From Strix aluco (lineage: Eukaryota; Chordata; Aves; Strigiformes; Strigidae): DNA of 64,000 nucleotides. This document shows positions 1 to 10,843 of this stretch, piece after piece. The stretch spans positions 105,960,610 through 106,024,609 of the forward strand of contig NC_133934.1 in NCBI RefSeq assembly GCF_031877795.1. Reading direction: 5' to 3'. How positions within the stretch are numbered: the first letter of the stretch is position 1; each line of letters opens with the position of its first letter. Made by a program: the position numbers and the translations under genes. The notes under the pieces were generated by a model, which was given only the letters and a program-made list of their open reading frames with translations, did no database searches and was not told where the DNA came from.

Positions 1-1678
1 CAAGCAAAAAGCTCAAAGAGGCAGCAATTCCAGGAGAGAAACCTGAGCAACAGTCCTCCCTTTCACGCCTTAAGCAGCCTGTCAAGTCAAAACCCACAAA
101 TACTACAGCAACCTGGGGAGACAGAGGATGAAAAAAAAGAAACACACTGCAAAGCAGTGTGGCTAAACATCTGTAGCAGCTGTACAAACAGTAAACCAGT
201 TTGAGTCCTTTGCAGACACACTGCTCAAGAAGGCTCAACACAGTGTGCCACTCTGAGAGGTCCTGACAAGTCAAGGATGCTTGTCAGTGCTGCCAAGATC
301 TGCATTTGTTGTCAGGTAGGACTGCAAGTCTAAATTCTTCTTTTCCCATGTTTGTCCACGGACCTTTTCCATTGATCTAACTACACTGACAAGCATAATG
401 GATACTTACTATTATTCCAAGACAAGCTGCATCAGTACAACCAGTGAGTATGTAGACATACATGCGTAAGAGAACCTTTCTGCCTAGGGACAATGTTTCT
501 AGGTAGCACTACAGTAGTGTAACTTAAGAGTATGCCGCAGCATTGTATTTAAAGAGATTCTGTAAATATAGCCATCATAATCCTCCCAGTTATGCTCTCA
601 GAGGTCGTCCTGTAAGATTTCATCTTGTAATACTTCAGTAGCTGCTTGCCAGGCAGCTCGTGCAATGACTGCTCTGCTCTTCTCTGACCCCAAGCACTTT
701 CTTACTCTCCATGGAAGATGTGCTCTAGACTGACTTAAGCCATGCAGGACCAGCTAGCCCAAAGCTCAAAAGGATGTAAAAACTCCAGCATGCCCATCTT
801 AGAAATTTGTTCCTTTTCTAACTGGCACCATACACAGCCGCCTCTGCTACCCACTCTCCTCCCTAAGGCAGCCGTCACGCTGTTATGCACCGTGGACACA
901 GTAATCATTTGCAGGAATCTTTCTTCACCAACAACTCTCATTTTCTCAGGCACAGGCTCTATGCTGGGGGCTGACTGACCCCAAATTCTAGTGAGCCAAA
1001 AGCATAGTAGCAGCCATCAAAATTCAGCATCCAAACCAGTCAGGACTGTCCCAGCCATGAAGCAACTGCTACTCCACATAGCTGGCTCTTGGGTCTAAGA
1101 AAGCTGGGTCCTCCTAAGATGGAAATGTTTAGGCTTTATGCCTATTTGCAATGTCACGCTTTCAAACCAAATACCCATTTCACACCAGCTGCTACTCTGC
1201 CAAACACCTTTACAGCGATACACTGCCAGTTCTGAGAAATGCACAAGCACCATTTCAGAGCTGTTGAGCCAGTACATATTACAGTCAGGAAGGTAAGAAC
1301 AATAACGATGCAATTTGAGCTTTAGGAGGATCTGATATTAACCTAAAATGCCCTCTGCCGCTGGGGATGGGGAAACTTCACATCTCAGTTTCTTGTTGCC
1401 TCTAATGCCTATGCGCAGAAGCTGGGTCATGCTGTCCTAGCAAAGAAATTCACACATTAGGCTCCAGTTCCCAGAGTAAAGAATTAATTTTAGCTGATTG
1501 TCTTTTTTTTTTTTTCTTCCTCCCCTAACACACAAAGCTTCACTGGAATTGTAGGCTGCAGACAGGCTTTCATCACCGCTGGGAAAACAGCTTCCCATCA
1601 TGAGCCTCACATCTACAAACGGCATCACGTGAGTGCCGGGAAAGGGGAGCCTGCAGCGCAGGCAGCCAGGGGACATAC
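1..1678 (-). other. TMED10: TMED10 intron 3 (partial, runs off window)
   Basis: This is intronic sequence between the donor at 1677-1678 (minus strand, GTATGT) and an exon 4 that is not in the window. I see no exon, RNA gene or clear mobile element in it. A short T run lies near 1,501-1,513. Open frames here are short and have no recognisable protein similarity. Confidence 0.75.
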
Positions 1679-1752
1679 CTCCTCGTAGTTCTTTGCTTCA
1701 ACTCCATGCTTCATATCCAGAACCACGAGCTGGTCCGGCATCCTCCCTGTTC
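1679..1752 (-). CDS. TMED10: TMED10 exon 3 (GOLD domain end and start of coiled-coil region)
   Basis: This 74-bp coding exon is read on the minus strand. The acceptor (CCAG, 1753-1756) is immediately upstream and a GTATGT donor follows. Joined to the single base left over from exon 2, it encodes 25 codons reading [20 protein letters not shown] and then KNYEE, which match the conserved stretch of p24delta/TMED10 between the GOLD domain and the luminal coiled coil. The frame closes exactly: 1 + 74 bases make 25 codons. The rest of the protein (coiled coil, transmembrane helix, and the cytosolic tail with COPI/COPII sorting signals) would be encoded left of position 1. Exons 1-3 give 141 codons of a protein that is about 219 residues in mammals. 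The call rests on uninterrupted frame, splice signals and family similarity. Confidence 0.95.
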
Positions 1753-4700
1753 CTGGAAGCATAATGAAAGGATTCATTGTGCGAAACATTCAGCCTGCCA
1801 GGAAATCACCAGCTCTCCCCACCACTGAGGAAGAACTCACAACATCCCTCCCCTCCCTCCATGTCTGCAGCTAACTGCGGAGGCAGCACAGTCCAGCCTA
1901 AAAATACAGAGACTTCACAATAAATCCTGGCTGAAGGAGAGCCTCCCAAAGATAATGAGAACAAGCTGTAACTAAATGCACTAAGTGTGTGTAGGATGCA
2001 AATCACTGTAAAAACTGCAGAGGATTAGAAGATGAATACCAGCTGCTATGAGACAGCCTGGCGAAAGACAAGTCACCAGAGGGACAAATATTCAACTGGG
2101 AAGCTCACACTCCTCCTAGCAGGAAGTACACCAGCAACTTGTCAAGGTTATTGGGGTTGTAAATGATTTTACATTTACAAAGGAGCAAGAAGTTAAACTG
2201 CTCTAATTGAGGAATATGGCATACGGGGACTACTGACCCTTGCATGCTGCAGTATCTGCAGAAATGAAGGCAATCCCTTTACCAACATATCTTTTCAGGG
2301 AAAGAACAGCTCAGATGTCCGAGACCCACACTGCTAATGCAAACCCCAGGATAGCAGGAGGCTTCTGAAGCCAGGAAAATGCCACTTCAGAGAATTGCCA
2401 GCTGAAGCTGCACAAACAGCGAGTAGGGTAAGGCTGCAGTTAACAGCACAGTAGGTATCTTTTAAGGCTGTAGCCCCCAAGCTTGGTACACCTATGGCTA
2501 ACAGCTTCTTTTAAACTATCACATCTGAGAACATACACAAGAGGGAAAAAAACAAAAGAATAGGCATATAAGATACCCTAAAGAATGCAGCACATCAGCT
2601 GACCTGAGTATCATATTCCACTATACCACCCACCAAGGAAATGTCTGTACATAACACGTTCCCAAATCCCAGCCCTTTGGGGCATACGGTTGTCCTCAGC
2701 TGGCTGCCAGCAAAACACAATGTCTGAATTCACTTATAGTATAAATTTCTGAGTCTTTATCCAGGAGCATGTCCAATACTCACACTTTGCCTTAAGAGGC
2801 TGCCAGGTGGACATTCCCTCAGTCCACAAACTCAGTGTACAGGTTACACTGGGTCACTCCAGTCGGAGCTAGGAAGATACTCAGATCTTCATTACAACAT
2901 CCCCAAATTTTCTCTCTACCCACTGAACAGTTCAACACCAGAGCAGAATCGCCTCCACCTTTTACTGCTATCAGAACATGGAATAACCTAATGACAAAAT
3001 GGTCCAAATCAACTACAAACTGTTTCTTAAATTTCCTGAGGGATACAGGAGCTCAAAATACAAACCCAGCTATTTGAGAGCCCAATGGATAAATTAGGAT
3101 TAGGATAGATTTTTTTGGTTTCTTATAAAAGACTGGTTACTGTAAAAACAAATTCAAATCCCAGTACTATTCTTTAACAGACAGGCTGTATACAGCCACC
3201 CAATGCTCCTTTCTCCAACCACAAGTTATGACTGCTTATGCCATACAAATACCAGCATGCCTGGAGACTGGCAGGTAGGACAGTCAACAGTAGCTGCAGA
3301 AGAAAATTCAAAGCACACAGTCCAGTGAGAAGTTTTTTTAATGTTGTTTAAATTACAGCAACTTGGGTGGAGACCTGGAGCTTCCAGGAAGCGATGAGAA
3401 AAATGAAGAGGCCAGTGAACAGGAGAACAGAACTGGAAGGATTAATTTGTCTGGCTGGAAGGGAGAGCTGCCAAGAGCCAGTAAGAAAGTAGAAAACCTA
3501 GAGCTTCTGGGTGTAAAGGGACAGAAAGCAGACATTCTGCAAGAGGTTAATGCTGTCAGGGACTGGCCTGGAAAAACTCAAACTGCTCTTCTACAAGTTT
3601 ACTGAGCCCAAGATACTAGGCAGCTCCCTTCACGCTCATCAGATCCTCAGTAACTCCCAGCTCCTCCTGCAGCCAGGGCTCACCAGCGCAGACAGGATCA
3701 GCAACAAAGAAAAAAAACCAAACAGTTAAGGCCCAAAGATCTTGAACTAAACTGATACCTACATCCTTCAGGAGGTCTTCAAGAGGTCATCTCACATGAA
3801 CACAGAACTGTTTCATGGGAGATTAGCAAAGTCAGTGGCAAAACAGAATGGTTGAACAGGATGTCAAAAAATGTTCCCATAGGAATTCCAGAAAAAATGA
3901 GCCATAACACTCTTAAGAAAGTTTGGGAAGAGAAGGATTACAGAAGGAGCAAAGAGGTAAAGATTAGCACACAGGAAGAGCCCTACAGGGTAGCACGTAG
4001 TGCAGGCCAGGCTGTTCTTCTCAGAGATTAGCATAAGGTGCAAGAGTTAAGTGTGCCTGGGAACAGAGCACTGGTCAGGAAGACAGGACCCTTCCATCCT
4101 CGAAGAGGGAAAAAAGCCTATCATGCAAAACCCCACACCTCCAAGAAGCACCCTAAGAACCCCTCCACTCTGATAAGGTGGACCTTCTAAATAGGACCTC
4201 CTTCTCACTTCCTCTTCCTCATTTCTGTGGTTAAGGATTGAGAAATCCCAGTTGCTTAGACCCCTCAGGTCCCAACGGCTCTGAGCTTCCTCTACCAACA
4301 GTTTTTCTCTTCCAGTACTCCACCAACATCCTCCTTGGCTGCCTCACTACAAGTCCTGACCACTTACTTGATGGCGACTGTGGGGAAAAAAAAAAACCAA
4401 CCTTTGAAGAGCAACATGGGGATAAAACAGCATTTGGTCAGTTTCCCCATTCCCATGCTGACCTTATAGAGGAAACAAGGCACTTCCTTGTGATGTGGTT
4501 ACTTCTTCCACAGTACCTTAACCAAGTCCTGGAGATGATCAAGCCTTGCGGTGCCACCTCCCTTACTTTAATGCTTCCTTGATTTGCAGCACAGACATGG
4601 GAAATCTGGAGATACCTGTCATGCAGCATCTCTCTTTAGCAAGGAATTTGGGGTGTCTGGGTCCAAAAAAAATGGCAGCTTGGAGGCCCCCAAAGAGAAA

Positions 4701-6244
4701 GCTTCCAGAAGACGATTCAGCTGCACAAACAACCAGCTCTAGATTTTGACACCTCAACGCCTCACTGGCCACTAGGTAGAAGCTGCACTTTGAAATATTT
4801 TATCCTCATCAGTACTGAAAGCTTTAAAACAAACCTGCAACAGTACAAGGGAGTCAGGGAACAAACATTTGCTAAAATCAAAAGAGCTATAAGGGGCTCA
4901 GTCTAGGCAAGAAACTTTTGGTCACAAGCACTGAAATAAGAGTCTAGACACAACTAAAGAAAGAAGCCTTTCCCTCTTCAGTGTGTGATCACATGGAAGC
5001 TATGAAAGGATTTGTGGGACTGTCTGGAGACCTCCCAAATACCCAGGTGTTGGACAGTAAATAGCATGAGTGACTCCCAGATGAGTCACTAGTGCCTACA
5101 TGTCTCGATGCGTTAAGGAGCATTTGGAAGCCCTACCTTTGCAGTGAAATAAAAGAAAAATCCTGAGCATTTGGGGTCACTGTCTTATCTGGGAAATACT
5201 ATAGAAAAGGTGTTACAAGCCAGATCCCTCCCAGTCCCAGCAAAGAAGAAAGCCTTCTCTTTCTGGAAAGTTCTCTTCAATCTGCAAACTATCTGTACCT
5301 TATACATGGAGCAGAACAGCAAAACAAAGGCTGCCTGTCAACAGATAGGAGGAATGCTACTAGTGACTGCTCTGTGAAATGCTCTGGGATCTTTTAGGAT
5401 AAGACCTAAGAAGAACCAGGTCCAGGGAGCAGAACTCTGACAGTGACCGTGAAAAGATGTGACCACCTACGAACTTGCATGCACTCACACCACCGCAAAT
5501 GAGACTAGAGCCCACATGTTGGCTGTTTTCAGCACGTTTGTCCTGAAGTTGAGCCCAACCACTCAAAGCAGCACATGCGTCACACTCACAGGAAACGAGC
5601 CTCAGTGCTCGTTAGGCAACCATCCCTGCCAGGACAAATGCAGGGCTGACGTCCTGCTCATTTCCCCTTCCCTTTATTGACCACTTAGAGAGCAGTTGCG
5701 CATGCAAACCAAGGCCACATTCTCTATACACACACACATCCCAATCCCAGAAAACGTTTGCTACCCTAACACTGGATTGCTGTCAAACACACATTGTTGA
5801 GAGATCATGTTCCACCCAATGGGGAGAGATGGTCAGCTCGGGAGAAAGACAGGGTCCTGCAGATGATGGCATCCTGCTCTGTCCTGGCTTGACTGCAAGG
5901 TGGGGAGATGCATGAAAAGGGCAAAAGAGGTGTGGTTTGCTCCCGGTACTGCCACTCACTGCAAATGTGGTGACCTATGTGGGAGGAACGCATGATTCCC
6001 CTTTCAGAGGAAACCCAAGCGCTCTACACAACAGCCACAGAGGATTACTTAACTTCAACTGCAACACCAAGAGCAGATATCCTGCAGTGAAACTGTCCAC
6101 AACCTCCTGAAGATCAGCTTTAAAAGTCAAACAGTGCTCTGCAGACCACACCCAGCACCACTTCACCCATACCCCTAAACACACATATCTACATGAACTT
6201 GTTTGGAAGCTAGAAGCAGCCAACAGACCTTTCACTTCACTTAC
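1753..6244 (-). other. TMED10: TMED10 intron 2
   Basis: This is a 4.5-kb intron with a GTAAGT donor at the exon 2 side (6243-6244) and a CAG acceptor at the exon 3 side. I recognise no RNA gene or well-preserved repeat in it. A 22-bp inverted repeat at 5,069-5,090 contains one consensus AP-1 heptamer (TGAGTCA) and one near match. Confidence 0.8.
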
Positions 6245-6365
6245 CCACAGGAAGCTTGCTCTCAAAGCAGGCCTCAAACATATCATAGTCTTCAGTGGTG
6301 AAGGCAAACTTGCCCTTAGTGGCATCCTCCTTGGCATACAGGATGTGCCCAGCTGAGTCGGTTAT
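6245..6365 (-). CDS. TMED10: TMED10 exon 2 (GOLD domain core)
   Basis: This 121-bp exon on the minus strand is flanked by a CAG acceptor (6366-6368) and a GGGTAAGTG donor. It encodes 40 codons plus one base: [20 protein letters not shown], then [10 protein letters not shown] and [10 protein letters not shown]. This is the beta-sandwich GOLD (Golgi dynamics) domain that p24 proteins use to bind luminal cargo, such as GPI-anchored proteins, in ER-Golgi vesicles. The cysteine in EACFES is the partner of the cysteine in the KCLREE motif of exon 1 and probably forms the conserved GOLD disulfide. Relative to mammals a short LPV insertion precedes GTG; this insertion sits at the exon 2/3 junction. 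Reading frame and phase join exon 1 (phase 0) and exon 3 (phase 1) without adjustment. Confidence 0.96.
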
Positions 6366-7039
6366 CTGTAAAAGAGACGAGGGTGAGGAACACGGTGCTT
6401 CCCTGACACGGGCTTACGGCCTGGGCCATGCAGGAAGAGTTCTTGCAGCATTCCCTTTGGAGCTGCTGCATTCTCCTTTCAACAGTTCCCCTCCTTCCTC
6501 ACAACTGTATCAATTCCTCTCTTCCTCACCCCACTCCAGGTGCTGACACGAGTGCCTCTAAGGTAATTATTGGCTCTTAGATTAAACAAAAAAGAATCTC
6601 ACCAAAAAACAACTAACCAACCAAACCCAAAACCACACCAATTCCTCTTCCTCCTATAACCTCTGAACATAGCCTACATTTAGAAACTCTAGCTGAACCA
6701 AACTGTTATTCATTGCCTTCTTTTTGCAAGCAAAATTCATAAATTCCCATAGCAACAGAGATATGGAGAAGCCTTATGGGAAAAAAAAGACTCATTCCCC
6801 AGAAGATGAAGTGGAGAAGGGCACATCTATTCCTCCAGAAACGAACCATCAGTGTGGCCCTGAGTTATACAAGGTTTGGGTGCCAAGATCCATAAAAGTG
6901 GCCACTTCAGAGGACAATTCAGACTACACAGACAGAATAATGACTGCTTTGCATGAAGTCTATGAAATTACTAAGAATAGGCAAAACTTGTAGAAGGTCT
7001 ACAGAAATGCTTCAACAAAGAGTAAAAAAAAGGACACAC

Positions 7040-7770
7040 ATTTCATGACGCAGACTTGAGAATCATTGTGCTCAATTAAAGGCTCCATCCAGTTGAAATA
7101 CTGTGTCCAGGGAGAGGCGTGAAAAAAACTGAAGACATTACAATACTGCGTCCAAATCAAGAGTCTGTGTTCCACTGGAACACTTCCCAGTTCCCCTCAA
7201 CTCTGTCCTTCAACAGGTATGTCTGAAAAAACATGGGTGCTAAAATTACTAGGGATCTTTGAAAGTCTTAGAGGTGAAGAGACAAAAAAGTTTGGGAATA
7301 ACTTTAAAGGTATATGAGACAGAAGTACAGGAAATAATTTGTGGTATGGAGAAGGTAAGTCAGACTTTCTCCTTCACTCCATCTTATAACAGAAAACCAC
7401 CCTCATGTCCCTATACAAAGGCCATACAAAAGGGCTACGTACCCAAAATTATTCTAAGGAAACACTCTATTAGAACACATAATTAGCTCCCTGTCACGGG
7501 ATACCACTGATACCGGCAGCCTGCTGGACTCAGAACAGGTGTGGACCTTCAGATGGATAATGAGAATTGCTGCATTAGGCAGGAAAAATAACACAGTATA
7601 TAAATCCTCATGCCTCAGGGTATAAACCATAGCAGGCAAGACTTTAGGAACAAGCTTCCTCTACATACAGATTATCCCGCAATTTTCTGTTACGGGATTT
7701 GTTGTAGCTGCCCCTGCACCATACGGTATTGGTCAGCGTCTGAGAACGAGGAGCACTGTTCTCCTCCCGC
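7040..7770 (+). mobile_element. Ancient CR1-type LINE fragment (3' part)
   Basis: Several blocks in order resemble the 3' half of old amniote CR1 elements. They are: the 'AATACTGTGTCCAG' block near 7,100; a block around 7,345 reading GGTATGGAGAAGGTAAGT; a block at about 7,510-7,560 (CAGCCTGCTGGACTCAGAAC and following); and the CTCATGCCTCAGGGTATAAA block near 7,610 with the typical continuation to about 7,770. The element is inserted in TMED10 intron 1 in the opposite orientation to the gene. It is heavily diverged and encodes nothing intact. Boundaries are approximate. Confidence 0.8.
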
Positions 7771-9968
7771 GCTGCAGTTCCTGCTCAGAGCTCTACCTGT
7801 ACTCAAGCAGTGAGCAGATGAAAGCATGCCTGCACAGTCAGGCACAGTCAGCAGCTGCATTGCCATCTCTCTGCCACAAGCCACCAACGCAAGCCACCTC
7901 CTGTCTGGAAGCCCCCAGACTATGGGAAGCACCCAGCTCAAGACAGCAGGCCCTGCTGGAGTGCTGGACTGTCTGCACCTGACCACACAGACATGGTGAA
8001 CACTAGCCAACAGAGCAGTCCCAATTAACCAAGACGCTAGCCTCCACAGGGTGATATTGTACTATCTGCACATTGGGTTCTCCATCCCAAGAAGTGCTGA
8101 CAAGAACACAGTAAAGAAAGCTCCCAAATGTCCCTATATTATTTTAAGCACTATTCCCTTAGGGCTTTGTAGACACCGGAGCTAATCTTTAGGTAGAGGA
8201 CATTACGCAGCTTGATCCTTTCTTGCCCTTTGCAGCTCTAGCAATAGCCTGCTCACGAACAGGATTCTGGACAGTAAAAGCTTGGCTATCTACTTTCATC
8301 AAAACTGAATAGCATTTCCCAAATCAGCCAAATACACTGCCCATTCAGCCGGGCGGGCGGGGGCGGGAGAGGCTGCTAATAGCCCAGCCAGAAGGCTTGT
8401 GGGGGAGTTGACCTGAAAGGGATTTTTCATGCTATTCTAACGTTATTTACGGTAACGCAATCCCCTACAGACAGGGCATTGTTCACCCTTGACAAACAGC
8501 CCAACGGTTCCCCAAACCACCAGCCTTGACAATGGGGCAGAGGCACGTGGCCGGGCCCAAGTGAGACGTCAGCCGCCAGCTGGCAGAGCCCCCGGATTCC
8601 ACCAAAACAGAGGGTGCCACTGTTAGCGCTGGGGTATCACACTCACAAAACTTAGCTCACCGGCAGGAACCGAACTGAGCCCAGCCAGGATTAACTACCA
8701 ACCTCCTACGTTTGGAGGCCCAATCCAGAGGACCAAAGCAGAAGGAGAGAGAGCACCTGCAGACATGATGTCCTGAACTAACCTTTCCCACACAGACACA
8801 AAGAGAAAATATGCACCTAGCAGAGGGGTTACAGCACTTACAACAGGCCCAGCATGTTGGGAGGCCACAGCATAACTGAACAGTAAGAAGGAAAGCAAGA
8901 ATTGCATAAATTATTATTTCTCCTTTGTAGCTTTTCAAACTAGTACAGAACTTTTTTTTTTTTTTCATTTTTACTTTCCAGTTAGAATAAAATAGAACTT
9001 CCATGAGCAGTCCTACCTGGATACCAGCTTCAGTAGCAAAGCCAGACTAAGACCTAAGAGTGAGATTCATTGCTTCACCACCTCCCTAGACAAGCTTTCT
9101 GTCATAAAAGTGAGTTTTGGAATAGACTGTGAGGTCAGTTGACCTAAGAGTGGGCACCCAGAGAACCAGGAGGCTTGAGCACCAAGAGGTAAGAGACAGA
9201 TGGGAACACGGCACTCACTCTGAAATACACACACCTTACCAGCCAAATACTACAGCAACACTTTAAAGCATTAAAGCTGCTTGGCTCTGCCTATACACAG
9301 ACAAATTTCCTCTTACAAATGATGTAAGAACAGCAGAACAAGATTTTTAAAAATGCAAGACTCCAGAAGCAGCCTTCTCTAGCCATAACCAAGCACAGCT
9401 GCTAAAAACCCAAGGCCTTCAGGTGTCTATAGGCAGATGATGGAAGGGCAACTTGATTTCAGGAGATCTCAAATACTCAATAACACTGAGTTTAGAGACT
9501 CTTGAGCAGACCATTCTGTCTCTGTTGTTTGTGTGCTTACTTGTGAAGCCTTTGGGAGCTTAGACAGAAATAAAAATCAGGCAGGAAGCTGTTACGGACT
9601 GATTACGCAGCCATAGACCCTACTCAGCTAGGTGGGAAATCTGAAGAAAGCCTAGGGAAGGTAGACTGTGGACAGAATTAAAGTGAAGCTGTTGAAGTTT
9701 TGATAGCTGCTTGTCATATAGGTGTATTAGTGACGTGTATTTTGCTGACCCTTCCCCTATACTCCCTGAAGATCCTTTAGAATTGCTTTCTTCCCTGTAG
9801 CAAACGCCTGCCTCCTTAAAATCCAAGTAAGCCACGACGCGGCAAGATGCGAATAGCCATTTTGTGTACCAAAACCCGGTTTCTAAGCCCCCTCCTCGCC
9901 CCTTCCCTGCGGCCTGCTGCTCCATCCCGTCGCGCCAGGCCGGACGCGGGGAGGGAGCCCTCGGAAAG

Positions 9969-9976
9969 CCACGTCA
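9969..9976 (-). promoter_or_regulatory. UPR element-like motif (TGACGTGG) in TMED10 intron 1
   Basis: The minus strand reads TGACGTGG, the core of the XBP1/ATF6 unfolded-protein-response element. It lies about 700 bp downstream of the start codon, within the CpG island. A related ACGTCACC lies at 10,323-10,330. TMED family genes act in the ER-Golgi pathway, so regulation by secretory load is plausible, but the motif alone does not show it. Confidence 0.35.
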
Positions 9977-10075
9977 CCGTAACTCTTCCCTCCTCACACC
10001 GTGTCAGCAGGTTTAGGGCGGCCTCACCGCAGCGGCCCGTCCCGCCAGCCGCCCCAGGCCTTCGGCGTGCGGGCT

Positions 10076-10113
10076 GTACGGCGGCTGGCAGGCCGTACGG
10101 CGGCTGGCGGGCC
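10076..10113. repeat. Two-copy 19-bp tandem repeat
   Basis: The unit GTACGGCGGCTGGCAGGCC occurs twice in direct succession with one difference, within the TMED10 CpG island (intron 1 side). Confidence 0.9.
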
Positions 10114-10446
10114 GCTGAGAGCAGATACTTGCGGGGAAAAAGGCTGTATTTGGCTCAAGCCACAGTCCTGCCCTGCTCCCTCGCTACCCCAGGGCAGAGC
10201 CCTTGGGCGAGCTGGTGGCCCCTAGCACAAGGCGAGTCCCGGCCCATCCCTCCCCGGCGCGGCGCAGGCAGGAGGCCAGGCCCGCTGCAAACCCACGCGT
10301 GGGTCGGTGTCACGCGTGGAACACGTCACCCATCCCCACGCCCCGCCCCCGCGCCGCCGGGGAGGCGGGGCCACGCCGCCCGCCCCGGCCTGACCCCCAC
10401 TGCCCCCCGCCCCCGGCCTGTCGGGGCGCCGCCGCCGCGGCCGCAC

Positions 10447-10674
10447 CTTGAGGTTGGCGGAGGGTCCGGTGGAGGAGCCCGGCGGGGCGCCGATCTCGTA
10501 CTCGCCCGTGACCAGCGTGTCGCGGTGGATCTCCTCCCGCAGGCACTTCCGCGCCTTGCCCGGCAGCTGGAAGGAGATGGGCCGCGCCGGGCCCACCAGC
10601 ACCGCCAGCAGCAGCAGCAGGGCCGGGAGCGGGGCCTGCCCGAGGCGGGGGCGGCCGGGCAGCGGCAGCGGCAT
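10447..10674 (-). CDS. TMED10: TMED10 exon 1: signal peptide and start of GOLD domain
   Basis: TMED10 (p24delta1, TMP21) is a type I membrane cargo receptor of COPI/COPII vesicles cycling between ER and Golgi. This exon encodes 76 codons from ATG at 10,674 to an AAG followed by the GTGCGG donor. The start was chosen because it is the first ATG of the frame and is preceded by an in-frame TGA (10,744-10,746). Residues 1-31 form a signal peptide with a leucine-rich core ([15 protein letters not shown]). The predicted mature protein begins near ISFQLP. The family hallmark [19 protein letters not shown] follows, with its cysteine pairing with one in exon 2. A short, variable glycine/serine/proline linker ends the exon. 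The gene points away from FOS. Its position next to FOS matches the mammalian order TMED10-FOS. Identification is confident because three exons splice in one frame. Confidence 0.96.
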
Positions 10675-10792
10675 GGCGGCAGCTCCGGGTGCGGCAGGCC
10701 GGGCCTCCGCCTCCGCCACACGTGACCAACGGCGCCGCCTGCGTCACGCCGGGGCGGGGCGGGGCTGCGCGGGGCGGCGGCCGCCGGGGGCT

Positions 10793-10843
10793 CCGGTGTG
10801 CCCTGACCGCCGGTGTCCCCTGACCGCCGGTGTGCCCTGACCG
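10793..10843. repeat. Three-copy 17-bp tandem repeat upstream of TMED10
   Basis: The unit CCGGTGTGCCCTGACCG occurs three times back to back (10,793-10,809, 10,810-10,826 and 10,827-10,843), with one substitution in the middle copy. It lies just upstream of the likely TMED10 transcription start and is probably polymorphic. Confidence 0.92.

Larger units (their letters stand above)
6366..10446 (-). other. TMED10: TMED10 intron 1
   Basis: This 4.1-kb intron starts at the GTGCGG donor (10445-10446) and ends at the exon 2 acceptor. Its first approximately 600 bases belong to the promoter CpG island. An old CR1 fragment lies at about 7,040-7,770. An 89-codon frame at 6,724-6,993 has no recognisable similarity. 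A T run lies near 8,951-8,965. No RNA gene was recognised. Confidence 0.8.

Noticed and set aside
6724..6993. 89-codon plus-strand frame in TMED10 intron 1
   Set aside because: It has a less biased composition than most, but no similarity was recognised. It lies antisense in an intron next to a CR1 relic and is probably repeat-derived or chance.
9847..10725. 292-codon plus-strand frame over the TMED10 CpG island
   Set aside because: It is antisense to TMED10 exon 1 and rich in P, R, A and G. This is a composition artefact.
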